From the NCBI GenBank assembly GCA_030830725.1, contig JAURMN010000117.1:1-17565 (forward strand): DNA of 17,565 bases. Direction: 5' to 3'. The notes under the pieces were generated by a model. That model saw only the letters and a program-made list of their open reading frames with translations, was not told the DNA's origin and ran no database searches. Origin of the DNA: Balneolales bacterium (GTDB lineage: Bacteria > Bacteroidota > Rhodothermia > Balneolales > Balneolaceae). The translations under genes were made by a program, and so were the position numbers. Shown here in pieces: positions 1-6,340 of the stretch; the first letter of the stretch is position 1; each line of letters opens with the position of its first letter.

Positions 1-569
1 AACTTTTCTGGCAAACCACCTGGAAGGATCGCAATCTTGGTTCGGTCACCCAAGCCGGTCTGGTCAATAACTTAAATGACGGATTAGCCTGGGGGCTCTT
101 TCCCATTTTACTAGCTTCGAAAGCGCTGAATCTTGAACAAATAGGGTTGGTCACCGCGATATACCCCGGGGTTTGGGGTCTAGGTCAAATCTTTACGGGT
201 AAAATGGCCGACCATTTCAGTAAAAAAAAGATGCTCTCTCTCGGGATGTTTCTACAAGCTATAGCTCTGGTTGGATTTGCGTTGGCCACTTCGTTTCCCC
301 AGTTCATCCTTCTTGCTACATTACTCGGTTGGGGAACCGCCATGGTCTATCCTACTTTTTTAGCGACAATCGCCCAGTACACCCATCCAATGGATCGAGC
401 ACAGAGTATCGGAGTCTTTCGCCTTTGGAGAGATTTAGGCTCTGCTGTTGGGGCTCTGCTCACGGGTTTACTTGCTGATTTACTGAACATCCAAGCCGCG
501 ATTTTTGTGGTAGCCGGATTGACGTTTATCTCAGCACTATTCCTTTACGTTAGAATGCGATCCTTGTAG
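1..569 (+). CDS. MFS transporter, C-terminal part (5' end outside the window)
   Basis: This is the last part of a major facilitator superfamily transporter in the inner membrane; the substrate is unknown. The frame is open from base 3 of the window, well before the first ATG-like codon at 147, so the gene starts upstream. Visible are several hydrophobic membrane segments, a segment near the window start (GLVNNLNDGLAWGLFP), and a loop resembling MFS motif A (GKMADHFSKKK), which normally lies between helices 2 and 3 or 8 and 9. Its place here fits the 8/9 loop of the second half. It ends with a short cytoplasmic tail (YVRMRSL). It converges on the CDF transporter gene with only 18 bases between stops, and no terminator is visible there. 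Assignment to the superfamily is firm; anything finer is not possible from the fragment. Confidence 0.85.
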   Translation, partial: LFWQTTWKDRNLGSVTQAGLVNNLNDGLAWGLFPILLASKALNLEQIGLVTAIYPGVWGLGQIFTGKMADHFSKKKMLSLGMFLQAIALVGFALATSFPQFILLATLLGWGTAMVYPTFLATIAQYTHPMDRAQSIGVFRLWRDLGSAVGALLTGLLADLLNIQAAIFVVAGLTFISALFLYVRMRSL

Positions 570-587
570 ATTCGTGCTAATATCCAC

Positions 588-1475
588 CTAAAGCTTCATC
601 ATCTCCTCTTCCGGTTCAATATGTACCATCACCTGGCTGATCTCCGGAATCTCTCGCTTGAGTTCATTTTGAAGTTCATGGGCCAGATCATGCCCTTTGC
701 GCACACTTATGCTTCCCCTCACGATGGCGTGAAGATCCACATGATACTCCATTCCCGCCTTACGGATATAACATTTTTCGGTCGCTAATATCCCCTCTAC
801 CTTCAGAGACACCTCCCGAATTCGTTGATCCATCTGCTCATACTGATGCTCATCCATGATCTCTCCAAGCGCTGGTCGAAAGATTCGAAACGCATTATAC
901 ACGATAAATCCTGATGCCACCAGAGCTGCCCAATCATCTGCCTTTTCAAACCCCTCACCCAACATCACAGCAATTAAAATCCCGACAAAAGCGGTCAGTG
1001 AGGTAATCGCGTCACTTCGATGATGCCACGCATCCGCCTGTAACGAAGTACTATGCAATTCACGACCCTTTCGAGAGACCAATTGATAGGAGATCTCCTT
1101 CCAGACAATAATCACTCCGAGCACGATAAGTGTCCAGGACTTGGGGGTGACTTGTTCCGACTGAAGATTCAACACTGCCTGATAGGCAATCACGGTTGCC
1201 GACACCAGCAAAAAGGCAACAACCACAAAGGTGACCAGAGGCTCAATTTTCCCATGCCCATAAGGATGATTTTCATCAGCTGGTTTTGCCGCGTACCGCA
1301 GTCCAAGGAAAACCAAAAAGGAGGCGAAAACATCTGTAGCCGACTCAATGGCATCTGCAATCAAGGCATAGGAATTCCCGACAATACCAGCAAAAGCTTT
1401 GATGATTGCTAACCCGGCACTCCCCAAAATACTGAGAAGGATGGTTCTAATGGCCGGGTCTTTGCTGTTGCTCAT
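588..1475 (-). CDS. Cation diffusion facilitator (CDF) metal transporter
   Basis: Predicted inner-membrane metal/proton antiporter exporting a divalent cation (Zn, Fe, Mn or Co; which one cannot be read). The 295 residues match the usual FieF/CDF length. Membrane helices occupy roughly residues 10-215, followed by a cytoplasmic ferredoxin-like domain from about 215 to 290 (YHVDLHAIV, then a helix HDLAHELQNEL and a final strand VMVHIEPE). In helix 2 the metal-site motif reads ADAIESATD (D41, E44, D48), and in helix 5 ADAWHHRSD (H151, D155), the classical HXXXD pair. HPYGHGK near residue 70 is the usual loop motif between helices 2 and 3. The start codon lies 2 bases after the stop of the sugar-porter gene, so the two are probably co-transcribed and translationally coupled. 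The first site position is Glu44 where His or Asp is usual in characterised members. Confidence 0.93.
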   Translation of the reverse strand: MSNSKDPAIRTILLSILGSAGLAIIKAFAGIVGNSYALIADAIESATDVFASFLVFLGLRYAAKPADENHPYGHGKIEPLVTFVVVAFLLVSATVIAYQAVLNLQSEQVTPKSWTLIVLGVIIVWKEISYQLVSRKGRELHSTSLQADAWHHRSDAITSLTAFVGILIAVMLGEGFEKADDWAALVASGFIVYNAFRIFRPALGEIMDEHQYEQMDQRIREVSLKVEGILATEKCYIRKAGMEYHVDLHAIVRGSISVRKGHDLAHELQNELKREIPEISQVMVHIEPEEEMMKL

Positions 1476-1477
1476 TC

Positions 1478-2809
1478 TTATTTTGAACTGAGTTCCTGCC
1501 CTAGTTCTTCAAGAGATTTCCCTTTGGTTTCAGGCATCATCTTTACCACAAAGAGTAATTGTAATACCATCATAAACGCAAAGAATCCAAAAAGAGGTGC
1601 AGGGTTATCCCCTAAAATATCCATAAAAAATAGGGTGAACAGGGTAATAAGTGCAGCAAAAACCCAATGTACTCCTGTGCCAAACGACTGACCACTGGCT
1701 CGAACGTGATTGGGGAATATCTCAGAAATAAAGACCCAAATCACAGCTCCTTGACCTACCGCATGAGACGCAATAAACCCGAACAGGAATAGCACGATGA
1801 TTACACCGCCGGCACCAGTATAAAAGGCCCATGACACTACGGCAAGTGTGATAATGTAGCCGATAGAACCGTAAAGCAGTAAAGTTTTTCGACCCGCCCG
1901 ATCGATTAACACCACACCCAGCATCGTGCATATCAGATTCACAGCACCAATTCCTACTGAAGAGAGCAACGCGGTGCTAGAAGCCAGACCTGCAGCTTCG
2001 AAAATTCGAGGCGCGTAGTAAATCACAAAATTGATTCCGGATAGTTGATTAAAGAAGGCCAATAAAAAGGCGAGGATAATCGGAACTTTATAGTGACCAG
2101 AAAAGAATCCATACCCTTTATCCTGAGTCTCAGTGACTCGAATGGCCAGAATCTCCTGCTCCGCATTTTGCTCAGGGTCGAGTTGCATAATGATTTCTTT
2201 AGCTGCAGACTCATCCTGTTTATGAATCACCAACCATCGAGGGCTGTTCGGAATTCTGAAGACTAAAAATAGATAGATCAAGGCTGGAAGGGCTTCGATT
2301 CCAAGCATCCATCTCCACGCATTCTCACCCAATCCCGTTCCAACCAGCCAATTCGATAAGAAAGCGACGAGAATGCCCAACACGATCATGAATTGATAAA
2401 GAATCACCAATCGACCCCGTCGCTCAGCGGGCGCTATCTCTGAAATATAGGTGGGTGCTGCAACGGAAGAAGCCCCAACCCCGACACCTCCGATAAATCG
2501 GAAGAAAGAAAATGAAAATGGATCCCAGGCCAATGCCGATCCTAAAGCAGATACCAAATAGAGTACGCCAATCCAGATCAATGTTTTTTTCCGGCCGATT
2601 CGATCACAAGGAATACCTCCAAATAGAGCCCCGATCACGGTGCCCCATAAGGCCATTGACATAATAAAAGTTCCATGAAATAGCGGACTGGTATCCCATA
2701 ATAACTGAATTGGTTTATCAGCACCTGATATTACGGCAGTGTCAAAACCAAATAAGAATCCTGCTAACGCAGCGGCGATAGACGCTGAAAAGAGAGAGGA
2801 TGTTTTCAA
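1478..2809 (-). CDS. MFS sugar porter (QLS-motif, XylE/GLUT-like)
   Basis: A 443-residue member of the sugar porter branch of the major facilitator superfamily, probably a sugar/proton symporter in the inner membrane with 12 membrane helices. Family signatures appear in order: GFDTAVISG at 21-29 in helix 1, DRIGRKK near 69-75, PTYISEIAPAERRGR after helix 4, PNSPRWL near the start of the central loop, NQLSGINFVIYYAP in helix 7, DRAGRK in the second half, and PETKGKSLEEL just before the C-terminus. The QLS(GIN) motif in helix 7 is typical of porters that take glucose, xylose or related hexoses, but the exact substrate cannot be decided. It is the first gene of a two-gene transcript with the CDF transporter and has about 190 bases of divergent intergenic DNA upstream. 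Sugar and metal transport in one transcript has no obvious shared purpose. Confidence 0.93.
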   Translation of the reverse strand: MKTSSLFSASIAAALAGFLFGFDTAVISGADKPIQLLWDTSPLFHGTFIMSMALWGTVIGALFGGIPCDRIGRKKTLIWIGVLYLVSALGSALAWDPFSFSFFRFIGGVGVGASSVAAPTYISEIAPAERRGRLVILYQFMIVLGILVAFLSNWLVGTGLGENAWRWMLGIEALPALIYLFLVFRIPNSPRWLVIHKQDESAAKEIIMQLDPEQNAEQEILAIRVTETQDKGYGFFSGHYKVPIILAFLLAFFNQLSGINFVIYYAPRIFEAAGLASSTALLSSVGIGAVNLICTMLGVVLIDRAGRKTLLLYGSIGYIITLAVVSWAFYTGAGGVIIVLFLFGFIASHAVGQGAVIWVFISEIFPNHVRASGQSFGTGVHWVFAALITLFTLFFMDILGDNPAPLFGFFAFMMVLQLLFVVKMMPETKGKSLEELGQELSSK

Positions 2810-3002
2810 AATGGTGAGGTTAGTAAATTTGGTAACAGTTTCTTCTTAATATCTATCCATTCATAAATATAGAGAGTGAGAAGGATAGAACCTGACAATA
2901 AATTTCAATCGCATCATAACATTTTATTTTTTCATACGTATACCTACTCAAAAAAATGAGCTGCATCCATTTTCCTAAATCTGGTCCAATAAAACTCTCT
3001 AT
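2810..3002. promoter_or_regulatory. Divergent intergenic region between sugar porter and DUF4153-like gene
   Basis: This 193-base A/T-rich stretch separates two divergently read genes, so promoters for both must lie in it or close by. It holds the 8-base palindrome ATACGTAT at about 2934-2941. I could not pick out a convincing -35/-10 pair for either gene, and no small ORF or RNA gene is apparent. Confidence 0.4.
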
Positions 3003-4064
3003 ATGAAAAAAGATCTGCTTCTCCTCACCGCACTCATTGCCATCGCGGGTTCCATCACACAAATTCCCTTCATTTTCGACATCACAACCGACGCATTTTA
3101 TTTCAAATCCATCAGTTTTATCGTTTTCCCCTTTCTATCTGTGTTTTTTCTCCAAAAACAGGGGGCGTCACTGAGCAGTTACGTTGTTCCCTCACTTGCC
3201 GTGCTTATCTCCGCGGTTTACGTCGCATTTCTACCCGATTTTGAGTCCAACGACTCCGTAACGCTGGCCATTATCCATCTTCCCATTCTGTTTTGGACCT
3301 TGTTGGGTTTTGAGTTCGGGGGATCTTCTCTCAAGACGAGTTTTAAAACCGTAGAATATCTGCGATACAATGGAGATCTGGTCGTTATAAGTGCAATACT
3401 CTTTCTCTCAGGGTTGCTTTTTTCGGCCATAACATTGGGCCTTTTTTCATTCCTTGATCTGAACATTGAAGTCTTTTATGTCGAGCATATTGCTCCATGG
3501 GGATTGGCCGCAATACCCATAGTAGGTACGGCTCTAATTCAACACAATCCCGAGCTCATTGGAAAAGTCTCCCCGATCATTGCACGAATATTTACCCCGA
3601 TTGTGTTCGTGATGCTTCTCATTTTTTCTGTTGCTCTTCTCTTCAGTTCCAAAAATCTTTACCTCGACCGGGAGTTCTTGATGATCTTTAATCTTCTGCT
3701 GATCGGGGTTATGGCTATTATTCTCTTTTCTCTCTCGGAAATCCAAGATAAAACCAGCTCAAACTTCCATCTCTATGTTCTCACTGCGCTCTCGATCTTA
3801 ACACTTTTCATTAACCTCTATGGCCTATCCGCTATCCTCTACAGGATCATGGAATTTGGAATCACTCCGAATCGACTTGCTGTTTCAGTTGCGAATGCCT
3901 TGATTCTCATTCATTTACTCACCGTAACACTGAAATTGATTCAGAAAGTGAGAGGACAGGTAACCGTCGTAGAGCTGGAAAAGACGATTGCCAAATTTAT
4001 CCCCATATATGGGATTTGGGCTCTTCTCGTTGTCTTCGGTTTTCCCTTGATCTTTAGGACTTAG
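3003..4064 (+). CDS. Polytopic membrane protein, DUF4153-like
   Basis: A 353-residue integral membrane protein of unknown function with about ten hydrophobic segments spread over its length and very short loops. Near residue 280 it carries LYRIMEFGITPNRLAV. This resembles the conserved 'R-x-x-E/Q-[YF]-G-[IL]-T-x-N-R' signature I associate with DUF4153-type membrane proteins of Bacteroidota, so I assign it there tentatively. No catalytic motif, signal peptide cleavage site or soluble domain is visible. The ATG at 3003 is preceded by no clear ribosome binding site. The stop overlaps the 3' end of the minus-strand membrane protein gene by 11 bases (convergent). The family link rests on a remembered motif and needs a profile search; that it is a real membrane protein gene is safe. 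Confidence 0.75.
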   Translation: MKKDLLLLTALIAIAGSITQIPFIFDITTDAFYFKSISFIVFPFLSVFFLQKQGASLSSYVVPSLAVLISAVYVAFLPDFESNDSVTLAIIHLPILFWTLLGFEFGGSSLKTSFKTVEYLRYNGDLVVISAILFLSGLLFSAITLGLFSFLDLNIEVFYVEHIAPWGLAAIPIVGTALIQHNPELIGKVSPIIARIFTPIVFVMLLIFSVALLFSSKNLYLDREFLMIFNLLLIGVMAIILFSLSEIQDKTSSNFHLYVLTALSILTLFINLYGLSAILYRIMEFGITPNRLAVSVANALILIHLLTVTLKLIQKVRGQVTVVELEKTIAKFIPIYGIWALLVVFGFPLIFRT

Positions 4065-4446
4065 GCGGAGTAAAGGATCCGTACAACGTTTTCAGATATA
4101 GGGGAACTACTAAAACTCCGATGGTGAACGAAATAATCGATACAATCGAGATCGCCGAGTGGAATAGTTCGCTCACCATCCAAAGGGTATTCGCCAACAA
4201 CCAACTCCCAAGCAAGACGTTCTCCATCACTTTAAAGAACGATTCTCCCTTAAATATGAGATAAATGGAAATCGTAATCGTTGGAAAGGCAAAAAAGAGA
4301 GATGTGTACTGAAATATGTACGCATACTCTTCAAAGTGAAGAGCGGCGAACCAAGAAAAATCTTTGAGAATCCAAAGTGGGAAATGAGTGTACTCAAGAA
4401 ACCGATAGCGATCCTGAGGATTTCGGAATATTTGATTCAGTGACAA
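4054..4446 (-). CDS. Small membrane protein of unknown function
   Basis: Hypothetical protein of about 130 residues with a short N-terminal region, then three or four hydrophobic helices. Notable conserved-looking stretches are LWILKDFSWFAALHFEEYA before the first helices and NTLWMVSELFH in the middle. The pattern (LKDxxW, then NxxWMxxE) resembles small four-helix membrane proteins found in Bacteroidota and related groups, but I cannot name the family. The open frame extends upstream to an ATG at 4521, but that extension runs through the intrinsic terminator of the tRNA-Asn gene and encodes an unlikely N-terminus. I therefore prefer the TTG at 4446; the true start is uncertain. The 3' end overlaps the convergent DUF4153-like gene by 11 bases. 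Confidence is moderate because the start and function are open. Confidence 0.6.
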   Translation of the reverse strand: MSLNQIFRNPQDRYRFLEYTHFPLWILKDFSWFAALHFEEYAYIFQYTSLFFAFPTITISIYLIFKGESFFKVMENVLLGSWLLANTLWMVSELFHSAISIVSIISFTIGVLVVPLYLKTLYGSFTPPKS

Positions 4447-4492
4447 TAGAGTAGATGGCTGATGTTTTGGGGCAGGAAAAAAAGAATGTAGC

Positions 4493-4527
4493 AAAAAAAA
4501 ACGGTTACACAACATGTGCAACCGTTT
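4493..4527 (-). terminator. Strong rho-independent terminator after tRNA-Asn
   Basis: Read on the minus strand, a 12-base-pair stem (AAACGGTTGCAC paired with GTGTAACCGTTT, one G-U pair) closes a five-base loop ATGTT. The stem's 3' TTT runs on into six more T. It starts 22 bases past the 3' end of tRNA-Asn and is the clearest intrinsic terminator in the window. It ends the tRNA transcript and any read-through from the ccm-truA operon. Confidence 0.9.
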
Positions 4528-4549
4528 ACATACTTCAAAAACATCTATG

Positions 4550-4621
4550 CTCCCCGGGAGGGATTCGAACCCACGACCCAGCGGTTAACAGCCGCTTGCT
4601 CTACCCCTGAGCTACCGAGGA
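4550..4621 (-). tRNA. tRNA-Asn (anticodon GUU)
   Basis: The 72-base minus-strand sequence folds as a complete cloverleaf. The acceptor stem is TCCTCGG/CCGGGGA with one U-G pair and discriminator G. The D arm is GCTC/GAGC with a short loop AGGGGTA. The anticodon stem is AGCGG/CCGCT with loop CTGTTAA, giving anticodon GTT at 4589-4587, which reads Asn codons AAC/AAU. The variable loop is GGGTC and the T loop TTCGAAT. The T stem GTGGG/CCCTC has a T-T mismatch at its second pair (positions 50 and 64). The 3' CCA is not encoded. It lies 70 bases downstream of truA on the same strand, has its own promoter and is followed by a strong terminator. Confidence 0.97.
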
Positions 4622-4634
4622 AGGAAAGAACGTA

Positions 4635-4664
4635 AAGATACGTGATTCACGTACAACCTGTCAA
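4635..4664 (-). promoter_or_regulatory. Promoter of tRNA-Asn with internal palindrome
   Basis: On the minus strand TTGACA (4664-4659) stands 18 bases from TATCTT (4640-4635), and the -10 element ends 13 bases before the first tRNA base, so transcription would start about 7 bases upstream of the mature end. The TATCTTTA stretch also resembles the TAnnTTTG -7 element of Bacteroidota. The spacer contains the perfect palindrome TACGTGA-A-TCACGTA (4653-4639), which reaches the first two bases of the -10 element. Confidence 0.75.
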
Positions 4665-4691
4665 CCATTTGCGCAGATTTAGGAAAAAAAA

Positions 4692-5453
4692 TCAATCCAA
4701 TCTGTATTTCACTTTCTTCAACATTAATCCTTGAGCAGGTGCTGTTTTATAGAGAATCGCCGATTCAATCTCTGAAGGTGAACATAACGCATTCTTAAAC
4801 TCTTCAAACCTCAGTTCTCCTTTCCCTATTAGTACCATGGCCCCTACGAGTCGTCGCACCATGTTTCGCAAAAAACGATTTCCCTCAATTTCAAAGGAAA
4901 GCAAGGGTCCGTTTCGAACCCATTCAGCTGCATAGATTGTACAATTTGAGTGGGGTAAATCAGGATCAGATTTGCAAAATGAAGAAAAATCATGTTCCCC
5001 AATTAAAAGAGATGCGCATTGTTGTACCATATCATCATCCCATGGTACATCCTCATGCAATTGGAACTCCGATAGGCGCTGGTGTACATTGGAGCCAAAT
5101 CGGATTCGATATTCATAGGCTCGGCTAGTGGCATCAAATCGGGCATGAAATTCTGAATTCACAGCGATCATTTCTTTGACAAAGATCGTTTCGGGAAGCA
5201 GAGAGTTTACTGAATACCGGAATTTAGAAATCTCTTGGGCCGGGATCGGTAGATCCACATGAGCCGTTTGACCCATCGCATGCACCCCCCTGTCGGTCCG
5301 CCCCTGTCCCTGAACTTCAACCGGGTGCTGCAGGATCGTCCCGATCACCCTTTCAAGCTCTCCCTGAACCGTTTTTGTGTCTGGTTGTTTTTGCCATCCA
5401 TAGAACTCAGTCCCGTCATAGGCAATGGTCAAAAGATAGCGGATCACCATCAT
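4692..5453 (-). CDS. truA: tRNA pseudouridine(38-40) synthase TruA
   Basis: Cytoplasmic enzyme converting uridine to pseudouridine at positions 38-40 of the anticodon stem-loop of tRNAs. At 253 residues it has the normal TruA length. The N-terminal segment YLLTIAYDGTEFYGWQKQ is the family start; GRTDRGVHA at 51-59 holds the catalytic aspartate (D54). Later signatures are SFCKSDPDLPHSNC, where the family has S-F-x-x, and GNRFLRNMVRRLVGAM, the conserved RNA-binding/dimer region. ATG at 5453 is chosen because it puts the family start at residue 5; the second Met is equally possible. The gene begins 24 bases after the lipoprotein gene stop and so probably belongs to the ccm transcript, with a tRNA gene just downstream. 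Confidence 0.97.
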   Translation of the reverse strand: MMVIRYLLTIAYDGTEFYGWQKQPDTKTVQGELERVIGTILQHPVEVQGQGRTDRGVHAMGQTAHVDLPIPAQEISKFRYSVNSLLPETIFVKEMIAVNSEFHARFDATSRAYEYRIRFGSNVHQRLSEFQLHEDVPWDDDMVQQCASLLIGEHDFSSFCKSDPDLPHSNCTIYAAEWVRNGPLLSFEIEGNRFLRNMVRRLVGAMVLIGKGELRFEEFKNALCSPSEIESAILYKTAPAQGLMLKKVKYRLD

Positions 5454-5477
5454 GAAAATTGAAGCTAAAAGATGAGC

Positions 5478-6332
5478 TTAGAAGGTCACTCGAAAGGAAG
5501 CCTGTACCCCTTGAATGACCGGGATCGGATTGGACGATGAAAGAGTTTCATAATCGGCTTCAGAAGTCATCCAAACGGGGTCCAATCGTAGAGATATTTG
5601 ACCTTCCCCGGCTTTACGCGCTCGATTATAGGCCGAAAAAGCACTGATAATACGATTGGTGACCATCAACGAAATAAGTGCCGGTATCTGCCTGTCGGCT
5701 CTGTCAGCATCCGCACGAAGTTCTCTGTATGACTCTCGATCCTCTTGTGAAAGCCAATGCCATTGATATTCAGGGGTTTCCTCAATCAACCGATTCCATT
5801 GTCGGCTTCGCAACATTTGTGCATTATACTCCTCAAGTGTATTGTAATCTGCAAGGGCTAATGCAAAGGATCGCGGCTTTCCATTGAGGGAAACTCCGGC
5901 TTTTAAGCGGGCAAGAGTTTTATAATCCGATGTATACCGTTGCTCTTGAAAAACAGAGCGCACAAGGCCGGTGGTGATGATAACCTCGACTGCCATATGC
6001 ACTCGTCCTCTTTTCCAATCACTCGGATTCACAGTTTTATGCCCCCAACCTGGGAGGATCAAGGATTTTAAGATTGCTTCATGACCGGAAAGTTCAGAGC
6101 GTTCTAAAGCCATTTCCATCTTGGCAATATCTGTTTCAAAACCTTCGGTTCGATCTACTGAATGAAATACCCCATAAACTTGATCACGATTACCTTTACG
6201 ATCATTTTCAACGCCAGTCGCAGGAATTACAAAAGATCGATCCATTTCAACCCCTTGTGCTTTCGAGCGCTCGACACAAGCCGTAAGAATCAGCATCGAG
6301 ATGAGACCAATAAGAGGTTTAATTCGAATCAT
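5478..6332 (-). CDS. Predicted lipoprotein, DUF5683-like
   Basis: A 284-residue protein of unknown function. It begins with a lipoprotein signal peptide: basic MIRIK, a hydrophobic core, and lipobox LTAC with Cys19 as the predicted acylated residue. The central stretch LKSLILPGWGHKTVNPSDWKRGR resembles the 'S-x-x-x-P-G-x-G-Q-x-Y-N-x-x-x-x-K' signature of DUF5683 proteins of Bacteroidota; here the Q/YN part is degenerate. Two further moderately hydrophobic segments follow (MAVEVIITTGLV, and ALISLMVTNRIISAF near residue 220), and the chain ends in SFRVTF with terminal Phe, as many outer-membrane proteins do. It sits 8 bases after ccmF and 24 before truA, hence in the ccm transcript. Envelope location is a fair inference; a part in cytochrome assembly is only suggested by position. 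Confidence 0.75.
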   Translation of the reverse strand: MIRIKPLIGLISMLILTACVERSKAQGVEMDRSFVIPATGVENDRKGNRDQVYGVFHSVDRTEGFETDIAKMEMALERSELSGHEAILKSLILPGWGHKTVNPSDWKRGRVHMAVEVIITTGLVRSVFQEQRYTSDYKTLARLKAGVSLNGKPRSFALALADYNTLEEYNAQMLRSRQWNRLIEETPEYQWHWLSQEDRESYRELRADADRADRQIPALISLMVTNRIISAFSAYNRARKAGEGQISLRLDPVWMTSEADYETLSSSNPIPVIQGVQASFRVTF

Positions 6333-6340
6333 AAAGGGGA

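Noticed and set aside
1053..1412. 119-codon plus-strand open frame within the CDF gene
   Set aside because: Antisense shadow of the CDF membrane helices; the Cys/His/Gly-rich translation is an artefact.
4447..4521. N-terminal extension of the small membrane protein to the ATG at 4521
   Set aside because: It would run through the strong terminator stem of tRNA-Asn and gives an unlikely sequence, so a start near 4446 is preferred.
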